This document shows, piece by piece, positions 8,236 through 15,884 of a stretch of 38,715 bases of DNA; position 1 is the stretch's first letter, and each line of letters opens with the position of its first letter. Source of the stretch: Gemmataceae bacterium (GTDB lineage Bacteria > Planctomycetota > Planctomycetia > Gemmatales > Gemmataceae); assembly GCA_009692005.1 (NCBI GenBank), contig SHZZ01000036.1:1-38715 (forward strand), given 5' to 3'. The position numbers and the translations under genes are program-made. The notes below the pieces were generated by a model, which was given only the letters and a program-made list of their open reading frames with translations, was not told the DNA's origin and ran no database searches.

Positions 8236-9837
8236 TTATTTCCCAATGCAGACCAGTTCCGCCCGCGTGCGGATGAGGATCTTACCTCCGGCCACGGCGG
8301 GGGAGGCCAGGATGGGTGAACCGAGGTCGTTTTGCGCCAGCACTTCAAAGCGGTCCGCGGCCTTCACCACATAAATTTTCCCCGATTCACCGCAAGCGTA
8401 GAGCAAGCCCCCGGCTTCAATAGGTGAAGCCGAAAACTGGTCGGGCAAGCGTTCTGTCCACAACAGTTTCCCCGTGGCGGCATCGAGGCAAGTGGCCACG
8501 CCCATGTCGTTGAAGGTGAACAACCGCCCGCCCACGAGAATGGGGGTGGGCACATGCGGCCCATTGCGGACCGACTTCCACACGGTGTTGGCATCGGTGA
8601 TGTTGCCCGCCCCGCCCAGTCGGAAGGCGATGGTGGGGCCGTTTCTTCCCGAGGCGCAAAAAGCCATGTCCTTCCCCACCACGAGTGTGGGAACGACTTC
8701 GACGGTGGGGCCTTCCAAAGTCCACAGGGTGTTGCCATTGGCGGGGTCGTAACCCTTGACGGTTTTATTGCCTGCGAAGACGACCTCATCTCGCCCGCCG
8801 TTGTTGATCACCACGGGAGTGCACCAGGTCATGGCGCGGTCGCGTTTGACTTTCCACAGAAGCTTGCCGGTCTTTTTGTCCAAGGACAAGGCGATGGAGT
8901 CGCTTTGATTTTGGTCGTGGAAGAAGAAAACCTGGTCGCGGTACAAAACGGGGCTGGAGCCGCTGCCATGCGTCGTTTTGATGGGGATATCCTTGTAGTG
9001 CCAGAGGACTTTGCCTTCCATGTCGAGGCAAATAATTCCGGCCGAGCCGAGAAAGGCGATAACTCGTTCGCCATCGGTGACGGGTGTGGCCGAGGCGAAG
9101 CCGTTCTTGTCGCGCACGCCGGACTCGGGGGCTGGCCCGGGGACGGGGGTGGTCCACAATAATTTTCCGTTCTCCAGAGCCATGCAGTGAACAGCGCGGT
9201 TGTCGCCTTTCTCGCCGGAAGAGGTGAGAAAGATCCTGCCATCCCAGACAATGGGGGAGGAATTGCCCAAGCCGGGCACGGGCGACCGCCAGGCGATATT
9301 TTCCTGCGGACCCCACTTGACGGGGAGTGAAGATAAGCCGGTCAGGCCCTGGCCTGTGGGCCCGCGAAACCGCGACCATTGCTTTTCCGCGCCGGGGGAG
9401 GGCAGCACCATGTGAACCTCCTGTCCCTGGATTGAACCTTTGCCAGCCCGGGTGCCGCCGATTTCAGCCTTTTCTCCCTTATCAAAGGGAGGCACGGTCT
9501 TGTAGCGTAAATACCCTTCGCGCATGAGGTCGAGAAAATCGGCGCGGATTTTCACCCTGCGCTCGTAAGCGGCCTTCAACCCGGCATCGGCGAGAACCTT
9601 TTCTTTTCCACCATTCTTTTCCAGAAACGAATCGGGGTTGTCCGCTGTGAAAGCCCGCTGCCATTCCGCTGCCAGATCGGTCACCAGCATTTTCTTCGTC
9701 ACCAGTTCCCGGTACGACGGGCTGGTGACATCCGCGGCCAAGACTTTGAGCTGCGGGTCGAGCGGGAACTTGTCCGCAATCTCGTCGGCCAGGGAACATG
9801 TCCCGGCGAGAAGAAAAATCACCAGCGCGGTTCTCAT
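8236..9837 (-). CDS. Exported PQQ-like beta-propeller protein
   Basis: The 533-residue product has a signal peptide (MRTALVIFLLAGTCSLA) and an N-terminal helical region of about 100 residues. From about residue 155 there are repeated propeller blades with the pattern A-x-D-x-x-x-G-K-x-L-W, seen as LENGKLLWTTPVPG, LDKKTGKLLWKV, DPANGNTLWTLEG and LDAATGKLLWTERLP. The opening WSRFRGPTGQG and VKWGPQENIAWRSPVPG are typical of planctomycete PQQ-repeat proteins. These bear the PQQ-type fold but often lack cofactor and enzyme activity. It lies 26 bases upstream of the hydrolase gene and 20 bases downstream of a small exported protein gene. Confidence 0.88.
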   Translation of the reverse strand: MRTALVIFLLAGTCSLADEIADKFPLDPQLKVLAADVTSPSYRELVTKKMLVTDLAAEWQRAFTADNPDSFLEKNGGKEKVLADAGLKAAYERRVKIRADFLDLMREGYLRYKTVPPFDKGEKAEIGGTRAGKGSIQGQEVHMVLPSPGAEKQWSRFRGPTGQGLTGLSSLPVKWGPQENIAWRSPVPGLGNSSPIVWDGRIFLTSSGEKGDNRAVHCMALENGKLLWTTPVPGPAPESGVRDKNGFASATPVTDGERVIAFLGSAGIICLDMEGKVLWHYKDIPIKTTHGSGSSPVLYRDQVFFFHDQNQSDSIALSLDKKTGKLLWKVKRDRAMTWCTPVVINNGGRDEVVFAGNKTVKGYDPANGNTLWTLEGPTVEVVPTLVVGKDMAFCASGRNGPTIAFRLGGAGNITDANTVWKSVRNGPHVPTPILVGGRLFTFNDMGVATCLDAATGKLLWTERLPDQFSASPIEAGGLLYACGESGKIYVVKAADRFEVLAQNDLGSPILASPAVAGGKILIRTRAELVCIGK

Positions 9838-9857
9838 GGATGAACTCGTGATTAGGG

Positions 9858-10259
9858 TTAGCGGTCGAACTCGAAGCGGCCGTTGTCTTTGCGGGAGGAA
9901 TATTCAGCGCGGAAAGATTTCTCGTCAGCCAGGGCTTTGAAAGTGAAGACGCCAAAGCCTGGCAGGCGTTTGCTGCCTTCCAGCTTTATCTTGTTGCCTT
10001 CCTTGCCGGTGACGGCCAGGTTGGCGCGGTAGCGGAAGGGGAAGACTTTGAAAAAGCGGCCGGTGAAAAGGACATCGTAAGAGCCGTCACCAGCAGGTTG
10101 AAAAGTAGCGCGCATGGGGCCCTGGTGGCCGGAGCCGTCGCTGATCCACAGGCCGGACCAGGAACCTGATAAATCCGGGGCGGGCGGGTCCTTTGCCTGC
10201 AGGCTGAAGGTTGCCAGGCAAAGGAAAAGCAAGGCGCCAGCCAAGCGGATTTTTATCAT
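9858..10259 (-). CDS. Small exported protein of unknown function
   Basis: The 133 residues begin with a clear signal peptide ending near SLQAKDPPAP. The mature part (about 110 residues) starts LSGSWSGLW and appears all-beta, with alternating hydrophobic residues, reminiscent of small beta-barrel domains that bind lipids or ligands; I do not recognise a named family. The ATG is preceded by GAGGATTCTC, a good ribosome-binding site. It lies 23 bases after the SMP-30 gene and 20 bases before the PQQ-propeller gene, so it is probably part of the same transcript. Confidence 0.75.
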   Translation of the reverse strand: MIKIRLAGALLFLCLATFSLQAKDPPAPDLSGSWSGLWISDGSGHQGPMRATFQPAGDGSYDVLFTGRFFKVFPFRYRANLAVTGKEGNKIKLEGSKRLPGFGVFTFKALADEKSFRAEYSSRKDNGRFEFDR

Positions 10260-10282
10260 GAGAATCCTCGCGTTCAGAAAGG

Positions 10283-11197
10283 TTACGGTTTGCCCGGGAA
10301 AGTATGCCCCTGAGCTTCCAGCCGGACTTTATACAGGCTGGTGCGGGCCGTGACAAAAAGAGTTTTCCTGTCTGGCCCGGCGAAGGTGCAATTGGAAGGT
10401 TGTTCGGGAAACACCAACAGGCCAAGTTTTTCACCCTCTTTAGAAAAGACCTGAATTCCCATAGCGGAAGTGATGTAGAGATTCCCCTTGGTGTCAATGG
10501 TCAGGCCGTCGCCCCCGCCGCCCTTTTTGCCCTTGGGCTGATCCAGCGTGGCGAAAACTTTCCCCGCCCCGATCTTCCCCTGGCTTTCAACCGGGTAAGA
10601 CATCATCTCCGCCTGGCCTGTGGGGATGACATAAAGGGTTTTCTCGTCCGTCGAAAGGATCACGCCATTGGGGTTGGGCAGATTGTCGAGCAGGCGGGTT
10701 ACCTCTCCCTTGGCGTTGAGATAATAGACGGCGGCTTTTCCCTGGGGCAGCGGCATGGGCGCGCGGAAAGTTGGGTCGGTGAAATATATCCCCCCATGGC
10801 TGTCCACCACCAGGTCGTTGGGGGCGTTGAATCTATTCCCCTTGTAGCCTTCAGCCAGGATTACTCTTTTCCCGCTTGGAGAATAAGCGGCCAAACGGCC
10901 ATCCATTTCGCAGGCAATCAGCCGACCCTGGCCATCGAACATGAGCCCATTGGCGTGGTTGGACTTTTCCACGAAGGTGGAATGCTTGCCCTCAGGAGTG
11001 AGCTTGTGGATTTCCTCGTTGGGGATGTCGGTGAAGTACAGGTTGCCTGCGTTGTCGGCAGCCGGTCCTTCGGTGAAGGCAAAGCCGCCCTGGGCCTTTT
11101 CCACTTTGCCCACGGGCCCGATGCCGGGAATGGGATCCGCCATTAAGCTGGCCGACAGGGTTGACAGAACCAAGACAGAAAACAATTTTCGCAACAT
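10283..11197 (-). CDS. SMP-30/gluconolactonase/LRE family protein, exported
   Basis: The 304 residues have a signal peptide (LFSVLVLSTLSASLMADP) and a six-bladed propeller of the SMP-30/gluconolactonase type. Recognisable blades are GFAFTEGPAADNAGNLYFTD, ANGLMFDGQGRLIACE, APNDLVVDSHGGIYFTDP, PNPNGVILSTDEKTLYV and GDGLTIDTKGNLYITS. Conserved Glu and Asn residues at these positions bind a divalent metal in the family, consistent with lactone hydrolysis. The position after a signal peptide suggests a periplasmic sugar-lactone role, but the substrate cannot be read from the sequence. GAGGTG lies about 5 bases before the ATG. It is first gene of the four-gene run. Confidence 0.9.
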   Translation of the reverse strand: MLRKLFSVLVLSTLSASLMADPIPGIGPVGKVEKAQGGFAFTEGPAADNAGNLYFTDIPNEEIHKLTPEGKHSTFVEKSNHANGLMFDGQGRLIACEMDGRLAAYSPSGKRVILAEGYKGNRFNAPNDLVVDSHGGIYFTDPTFRAPMPLPQGKAAVYYLNAKGEVTRLLDNLPNPNGVILSTDEKTLYVIPTGQAEMMSYPVESQGKIGAGKVFATLDQPKGKKGGGGDGLTIDTKGNLYITSAMGIQVFSKEGEKLGLLVFPEQPSNCTFAGPDRKTLFVTARTSLYKVRLEAQGHTFPGKP

Positions 11198-11264
11198 GGC
11201 ACACCTCAGCCAACAGGGTAATTGCCAAAGTTATCTTTTGCAAGAACCTTCCCGGGAGGTTGTC

Positions 11265-11312
11265 TTCCACATTTAGAAATGTCCCCATCCTTCCACAGAT
11301 AGAAATGGCCCC
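11265..11312 (-). repeat. Paired 22-base direct repeats resembling an insertion-sequence end
   Basis: Copies at 11265-11286 and 11291-11312 match at 19 of 22 bases with a 26-base period. Read on the minus strand, each carries GGGGaCATTTCTA / GGGGcCATTTCTA. Repeated CATTTCTA units of this kind occur at the ends of some IS elements (from memory, IS481-like). No transposase frame or opposite end is nearby, so this may be a solitary relic in the 174-base spacer upstream of the SMP-30 gene. The repeat is certain; the IS origin is inference. Confidence 0.45.
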
Positions 11313-11371
11313 TTTTTACGGGGTGGTGTAGGGGCGAAGCGGAGGCCGTTGCTCGACAAGTATTTGCCCAA

Positions 11372-12751
11372 TCACCCCGGGTTTTTTTCTTTTTCCGCTT
11401 CCTGGCGAATGTGGTTCAACACCCGCATGTGAATCCGGTGGATTATTTCATCGGAAAGGGCGCCCCAGTAACTGGCGGGCCACATGCGATTGAGATACCA
11501 GGTGGTGCCTTCCAGCCGGGTCCGGCCGTTCCCCAAATCCACCAGGCGGAACTCGCCTTTCTTGCTGACCAGGTAATGGTCCAAATGTGGCGGGTGAATG
11601 GCATACGGGCTCCATTCCTCCATCGGGCAGGGTTGTTCCTTGACATCGAAGGCCAGGCGCTTGGGCTTATCCCACACAGTAATGGGTTCAACAAAGGGGC
11701 CGGTGGAAAAGACGCAATGGCGAACCGCACCGGGGCCTTCGCCACGAATTTCCGCCCGAATGGGGTAGGCCATGCCAACGCGAAACATCCATTCCCGGTT
11801 ATCCCCGGGTATTTCCGAAAAAGAAACCACATGATTCCAAACCACGCTGGGCGGCTGCTGGATTTCGATCCAGCTCACGACTTCCCTCACGGGCGGTTCT
11901 TCCTGCAAGATGGATTCCATGCCGATGAACAAGGGCAAGCCGGGAATGTAAAGGGCCAGGAAGGCGCCGTAAGCGCCCTGCAGCCAGGGGCGCGCCTGCA
12001 CCATGTAACCAAAGCAACTGCCGAGAAAGGCCAGCAAGGTCCCGATCGGTAAAAACATGATCAGGCAAATGGCGCCTTCAATCCCCACAAGGAATAGGGA
12101 ACAAAAAGTGAGCAGGGCGCAGGACATGCCAAAGCCAAGGCATTCGCCAAACCCGCGCTGCCTTTTCCAGCCATAAAGGAGTACAGCGAAAAAACCCTGG
12201 GCAAAAGGAGCTCCCAGGAACAGGCCAAAGCCATAGTTGCCCAGGAACTGCGCGGAAAAAAGCACAACCCCCACCGTGGCAATGACCGAGAGAATGGAAA
12301 TCCCCAAGGTGGTGGCAAAGGGCTGGCTCGTTTGCGGGTGAAGTAGCGGGCTCTGGCCTTCTTGGCCTGCATCGCCTTTTTTTTCTGGCGCCAGGCACAA
12401 TACCCCAATGAAAGCGAAATTGATAACCGGCAAAAAGAAGAGCGCCACTAATCCCAGAGGCAACCCCGCCGAGCGCAACCGCCGAAAAGTCATCCAGGTG
12501 CCCACTGCGATAAAGGGCAGGGCGGTCCCCATCATAACCAGGCCAGATTGCCTGGTTTGCGGGTCCATGTCCCAGAGGTTTATCTTCTCAAAGGCTGGCC
12601 AGATCAAATAACTCAAGGGCGACCATGGTATTTGTAAAAGGAAATGAGCCACCATCATGTCGAGGAAATATTTGACGCCAAAGAGGAGAAATCCGGTTAG
12701 GGCGTAGTTGCCCCGGTTCACCGGGCTTAACAGGATTTGCTGAAATTTCAT
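11372..12751 (-). CDS. Multi-pass membrane protein with C-terminal SRPBCC-like domain
   Basis: The roughly 459-residue product starts at the ATG at 12749-12751, preceded 8 bases upstream by GAGGG; an upstream in-frame ATG at 12778 is possible. The first 280 residues or so hold about seven hydrophobic segments (for example YALTGFLLFGVKYFLDMM, ALPFIAVGTWMTF, LGLVALFFLPVINFAFIGVL). The last 170 residues are soluble and begin VVSWIEIQQPPSVVWNHVVSF, like the START/polyketide-cyclase (SRPBCC) fold. That fold forms a hydrophobic ligand pocket. The N terminus (NRGNYALTGFLLFG) faintly recalls DUF805 proteins. A membrane part fused to a lipid-pocket-like domain suggests lipid handling, but this is a guess. 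Confidence 0.7.
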   Translation of the reverse strand: MKFQQILLSPVNRGNYALTGFLLFGVKYFLDMMVAHFLLQIPWSPLSYLIWPAFEKINLWDMDPQTRQSGLVMMGTALPFIAVGTWMTFRRLRSAGLPLGLVALFFLPVINFAFIGVLCLAPEKKGDAGQEGQSPLLHPQTSQPFATTLGISILSVIATVGVVLFSAQFLGNYGFGLFLGAPFAQGFFAVLLYGWKRQRGFGECLGFGMSCALLTFCSLFLVGIEGAICLIMFLPIGTLLAFLGSCFGYMVQARPWLQGAYGAFLALYIPGLPLFIGMESILQEEPPVREVVSWIEIQQPPSVVWNHVVSFSEIPGDNREWMFRVGMAYPIRAEIRGEGPGAVRHCVFSTGPFVEPITVWDKPKRLAFDVKEQPCPMEEWSPYAIHPPHLDHYLVSKKGEFRLVDLGNGRTRLEGTTWYLNRMWPASYWGALSDEIIHRIHMRVLNHIRQEAEKEKNPG

Positions 12752-12851
12752 GATTGCGCCCTCAATTGGAATGATCAATCATGATAACCGCTTCCCTTTC
12801 ATCAGGATAACTTGGCTTCGCAGTCATGATTTTTTTTAACGGGACTGGACC

Positions 12852-13262
12852 TTGAACTCCTTCAACCTCACCCCAGCCCATTTTTTCGCAGCAGGCTTGA
12901 ACCTCCGCCTGGCCAAGAAAAAAGTCAATGCCTGGCGATACCGGCTGGTTTGGGCCATAGTAACTCTTTTCCTTTTCACCAAATTTCTGTTCCTTTTCCT
13001 CTTGCCTGGAGAATCGGGCGCCTTTGTCGGTATGGGAACCTGGCACCTTGTTTTGTTTGTTTTCATTTGCGGAGCCTTTATCTCCATCGAAATGGTTTAC
13101 AAAAAAGTGCAGGATTACTTTGTCGATTGCGAGCAAGTTGAGCCCGATTGGATTAAATACTGCATGGTATTGCTGGAAAACAATTTCCCCATATTTCTGA
13201 TACTGCTTACCAGCTTGAGGGAGCCCTTGGGCCATGTCCTGGAGGAAATCCCCCCCCCTTAG
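12852..13262 (+). CDS. N-terminal membrane part of adenylate cyclase, separated by a frameshift
   Basis: This 136-residue frame uses a TTG start with no good ribosome-binding site. It encodes three hydrophobic segments (LVWAIVTLFLFTKFLFLFLL, LVLFVFICGAFISIEMVY, PIFLILLTSL). It ends in a run of nine C as ATC CCC CCC CCT TAG. The downstream frame continues with more membrane helices and the cyclase domain, and would be joined if the run had eight C. I therefore read this as the N-terminal part of one membrane-anchored cyclase gene of about 435 codons covering 12852-14172. Whether the frame break is real, phase-variable or an assembly error is unknown. It may instead be translated as a separate short protein. 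Confidence 0.55.
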   Translation: MNSFNLTPAHFFAAGLNLRLAKKKVNAWRYRLVWAIVTLFLFTKFLFLFLLPGESGAFVGMGTWHLVLFVFICGAFISIEMVYKKVQDYFVDCEQVEPDWIKYCMVLLENNFPIFLILLTSLREPLGHVLEEIPPP

Positions 13263-14172
13263 CCATGCGCCTTTATTGCTCCTTTCCATTCACTACTTGC
13301 GTTTCCGTTTTTGTTTATTCGCGGGGATTGTGATCGGCCTGGAAAGAGGCTTTCTCTTCTGCTGGGCATGGCATACGCCGGGAAGCGGCTTGAGCGGCCA
13401 GCCGCTCGATTATCTTTGGCAAATTGGTAATATCAATGTAACGGCGGTGGTGGCGGGCGGTATTGCCACTCTCACTCGCAATATGATGGAAGCCGCCATC
13501 CGTTTCAGCGACGAAAGAAACCTGGCCAAAGACACTTTTGGCCAGTTTGTGTCGAAGGATGTGGCCGAGAAAATATTACGCAATCGGTTCAGTTTCAGTG
13601 GCGACACAATTCAGGCCGGTGTGCTCTTTTTGGATATTCGCAATTTCATTGCTTACAGCTCGCGAATTTCTCCGGAAGAAACGGTGGCATTTCTCAATCA
13701 GGTCTTTGGTTTTTCTGTCGAGGAGATCGAAAGAGAAGGAGGTGTGGTAAACAAATTCCTGGGAGACGGATTTTTGGCCATTTTCGGGGCGCCCTTGCCA
13801 CATGCGGAACCGGTGGCCGCCTCACTGCGGGCTTCGCAAAAGATTTTTCTCGCCCTGGAAGAATTCAACCGGAAAAAAAGCGGCAGCCCGATTGCCCTCG
13901 GCATCGGCATCCATTACGGCCCGATGGTGGCGGGGGTCATCGGCACGAAAGAACGCCGGGAATACACCGTCATTGGCGACACGGTGAACATCGCCTCCCG
14001 CATCGAGGAGATGAATAAGGTGTTTGGTTCGCGGTTGCTAATTTCCTCCCAGGCGGTGGAAACCCTCCGCCCAGGGGAAAAAGCCCTGCTTTCACCCCTG
14101 CCCCCAACCCATATCAAGGGAAGAAGCGACAGCCTCATTGTTTATCGGGAGGCGCAAGTCCCCTCGGCTTGA
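13234..14172 (+). CDS. Class III adenylate/guanylate cyclase, catalytic part
   Basis: The 312-residue frame contains one or two membrane helices (residues 10-40 and about 68-80), a short linker with FGQFVSKDVAEKIL typical just before cyclase domains, and a complete class III catalytic domain. The first metal-binding Asp is in VLFLDIRNF, the second in NKFLGDGFLAIFGAP, and the C-terminal catalytic stretch is YTVIGDTVNIASRIEEM. The Lys in VNKFLGDG fits ATP preference, so cAMP is the likely product. The 13234 ATG may not be the natural start: the frame probably continues from the upstream membrane ORF across the C9 tract. Its stop codon abuts the stop of the convergent aldehyde dehydrogenase gene with no gap. 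Confidence 0.85.
   Translation: MSWRKSPPLSHAPLLLLSIHYLRFRFCLFAGIVIGLERGFLFCWAWHTPGSGLSGQPLDYLWQIGNINVTAVVAGGIATLTRNMMEAAIRFSDERNLAKDTFGQFVSKDVAEKILRNRFSFSGDTIQAGVLFLDIRNFIAYSSRISPEETVAFLNQVFGFSVEEIEREGGVVNKFLGDGFLAIFGAPLPHAEPVAASLRASQKIFLALEEFNRKKSGSPIALGIGIHYGPMVAGVIGTKERREYTVIGDTVNIASRIEEMNKVFGSRLLISSQAVETLRPGEKALLSPLPPTHIKGRSDSLIVYREAQVPSA
13250..13258. repeat. Run of nine C at the frame break in the cyclase gene
   Basis: The plus strand has nine consecutive C. Upstream the frame ends in TAG two bases after the run; downstream the cyclase frame is shifted by one base. Homopolymers of this length are slippage-prone during replication and also error-prone in sequencing. Confidence 0.9.
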
Positions 14173-15654
14173 TCAACCGAGGTTCACCGTGACGGTTTTC
14201 AACTCGGTGTAATGTTCCAAAGCCGTTTCCCCGTTTTCTCTTCCCTGGCCCGACATCTTGAAGCCGCCAAACGGCGTGGTGGTGTCCACGACATGGTAGC
14301 AGTTCACCCAGATGGTGCCGGCCTTGATTGCCCGAGCGTAGTTATGCGCCTTGTCGATATTCTTGGTCCAAATCGCGGCCGCCAGGCCGTAGTTGGTGTT
14401 GTTCGCCCGTTCGATCACTTCGCCCATGTCTTTGAAAGGCAGCACGCTCACCACTGGGCCAAAGATCTCATCCTTGGCAATTGTCATGGAATCGCGGACT
14501 CCATCGAAGATGGTCGGTTCGACAAAGTAGCCCTTATTGCCTTTCCTGCTGCCGCCGGTTACCAGGCGGGCGCCCTCCCTCTCGCCGATATCGACATAGC
14601 GCAGGATCTTGTCCAATTGTTCCTGGGAAACTTGCGGGCCCTGCTCGGTGGCCTCATCGAGCGGGTTGCCGACTTTTCTCTGCTTGGCTTTTGCTGCCAG
14701 CCGTTCCACGAATTCCTTGTGAATCTTCTGTTCGATGAAGAGCCTGCTGCCGGCGGTGCAGCACTGGCCGCAGTGGAAGTAAATGGCGTGAAAAGCGCCG
14801 GCCACCGCTTGCTCCATGTCGCAGTCAGCGAAGACGACATTGGGGCTTTTTCCCCCGAGTTCAAAAGTGGTGCGCTTGAGGGTGTCCGCGGCGCGTTTCT
14901 GAATAATTTTGGCGGTTTCCACATGCCCGGTGAAGGCGATTTTGTCGATCCCCGGGTGGACCACCATGGCATCGCCAGTGGTTTCCCCAAAACCATTGAC
15001 CAAGTTAATGACACCTGCGGGAAAGCCAGCCTCGATAGCCAGTTCTCCGACGCGCAGGGCGGTGAGCGGGGTTTGTTCCGCCGGTTTCATCACCACCGTG
15101 TTGCCGCAAGCCAGGGCAGGCCCCCATTTCCACGCCAACATGAACAAAGGAAAGTTCCAAGGAATGATTTGCCCGACCACTCCCACCGGCTGGCGAAGGG
15201 TGTAGGAGAGGAAATTCCCGCGCACGGGCACGGTGCGCCCTTCGATCTTGTCGGCCCAGCCGGCATAATACCGGAGTGAGTTGGCGGTGCCGATGAGGTC
15301 GCCGCGCGAATCGGTAATGGTTTTGCCGCAATTGTAAGTTTCCAGTTGCGCCAGCTCCTCGGCATTGGCGTCAATCAGGTCGGCGAGTTTGAACAAAAGT
15401 TTGCCTCGGTCGGCGGCGTCCATGCGGGCCCAGGGGCCTTTTTCCAAGGCATTGCGCGCGGCCGTCACGGCCAGGTTCACATCCTTGGCACCGGCGGCGC
15501 CCACCTTGGCAATCACTTCGCCCGTGGCCGGGTTGTAGGTTTCAAAAGCGCCGCCCTCGATCGGATCGACCCATTTGTTGTTGATCAACATTTTGGTCTG
15601 CTTGATTTTCGGGGTTTTTTGGGCTTTGACAGCTTTTTTAATCGTGGCGCTCAT
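14173..15654 (-). CDS. NAD(P)-dependent aldehyde dehydrogenase
   Basis: The 493-residue product has the family's standard length and motifs. These are PWNFPL (residues 165-170), [11 protein letters not shown] (190-200), the general-base Glu265 in FELGGKSP, the nucleophile Cys298 in GQCCTAGSR, and [12 protein letters not shown] near residue 400. It oxidises aldehydes to carboxylic acids in the cytoplasm and resembles broad-specificity betaine/retinal-type enzymes. The nucleotide-binding loop usually written FTGSTEVG here reads FTGHVETA, an unusual change in a region that contacts the cofactor. The first 20 residues are a basic Lys/Ala extension. AAGGA precedes the ATG by 5 bases. It is a single gene, divergent from the parvulin gene across 230 bases. 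Confidence 0.93.
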   Translation of the reverse strand: MSATIKKAVKAQKTPKIKQTKMLINNKWVDPIEGGAFETYNPATGEVIAKVGAAGAKDVNLAVTAARNALEKGPWARMDAADRGKLLFKLADLIDANAEELAQLETYNCGKTITDSRGDLIGTANSLRYYAGWADKIEGRTVPVRGNFLSYTLRQPVGVVGQIIPWNFPLFMLAWKWGPALACGNTVVMKPAEQTPLTALRVGELAIEAGFPAGVINLVNGFGETTGDAMVVHPGIDKIAFTGHVETAKIIQKRAADTLKRTTFELGGKSPNVVFADCDMEQAVAGAFHAIYFHCGQCCTAGSRLFIEQKIHKEFVERLAAKAKQRKVGNPLDEATEQGPQVSQEQLDKILRYVDIGEREGARLVTGGSRKGNKGYFVEPTIFDGVRDSMTIAKDEIFGPVVSVLPFKDMGEVIERANNTNYGLAAAIWTKNIDKAHNYARAIKAGTIWVNCYHVVDTTTPFGGFKMSGQGRENGETALEHYTELKTVTVNLG

Positions 15655-15797
15655 GCATGGATTCCTTGCAATCAGATCGGCAATCTAGGCAGCCGAAACA
15701 AGTTAAGGGTAAAGAGCAAAGCTCGGCAAGCATGATAAATCCTCCTTGCCAAGTTGCAAGCCTCTTCTCCTTTTCCTCACCCTTTTTCCTTTCGGCC

Positions 15798-15827
15798 TTG
15801 CTCCCAACTACTTTTTCTCGGTATAGA
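15798..15827 (+). promoter_or_regulatory. Possible sigma-70-type promoter for the parvulin gene
   Basis: TTGCTC at 15798-15803 and TATAGA at 15822-15827 are separated by 18 bases and lie about 60 bases before the ATG at 15885. Both boxes match the consensus only partly, so this is a weak call. Confidence 0.25.
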
Positions 15828-15884
15828 AGCCTTTTGCAGGGCGAAGGAATGCTCTGAAAAAAAAGCGGCAAGGAGGCCACGGCC

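Noticed and set aside
10304-11146. 280-codon plus-strand frame opposite the SMP-30 gene
   Set aside because: The minus-strand product has a signal peptide and propeller motifs; the plus frame has none.
12762-13289. 175-codon minus-strand frame opposite the cyclase N terminus
   Set aside because: Considered as an alternative to the split cyclase, but its product is low in recognisable features and the plus strand gives clear membrane helices leading into the cyclase domain.
14212-15279. 355-codon plus-strand frame opposite the aldehyde dehydrogenase
   Set aside because: The catalytic motifs of the dehydrogenase on the minus strand are complete; the opposite frame is a compositional shadow.
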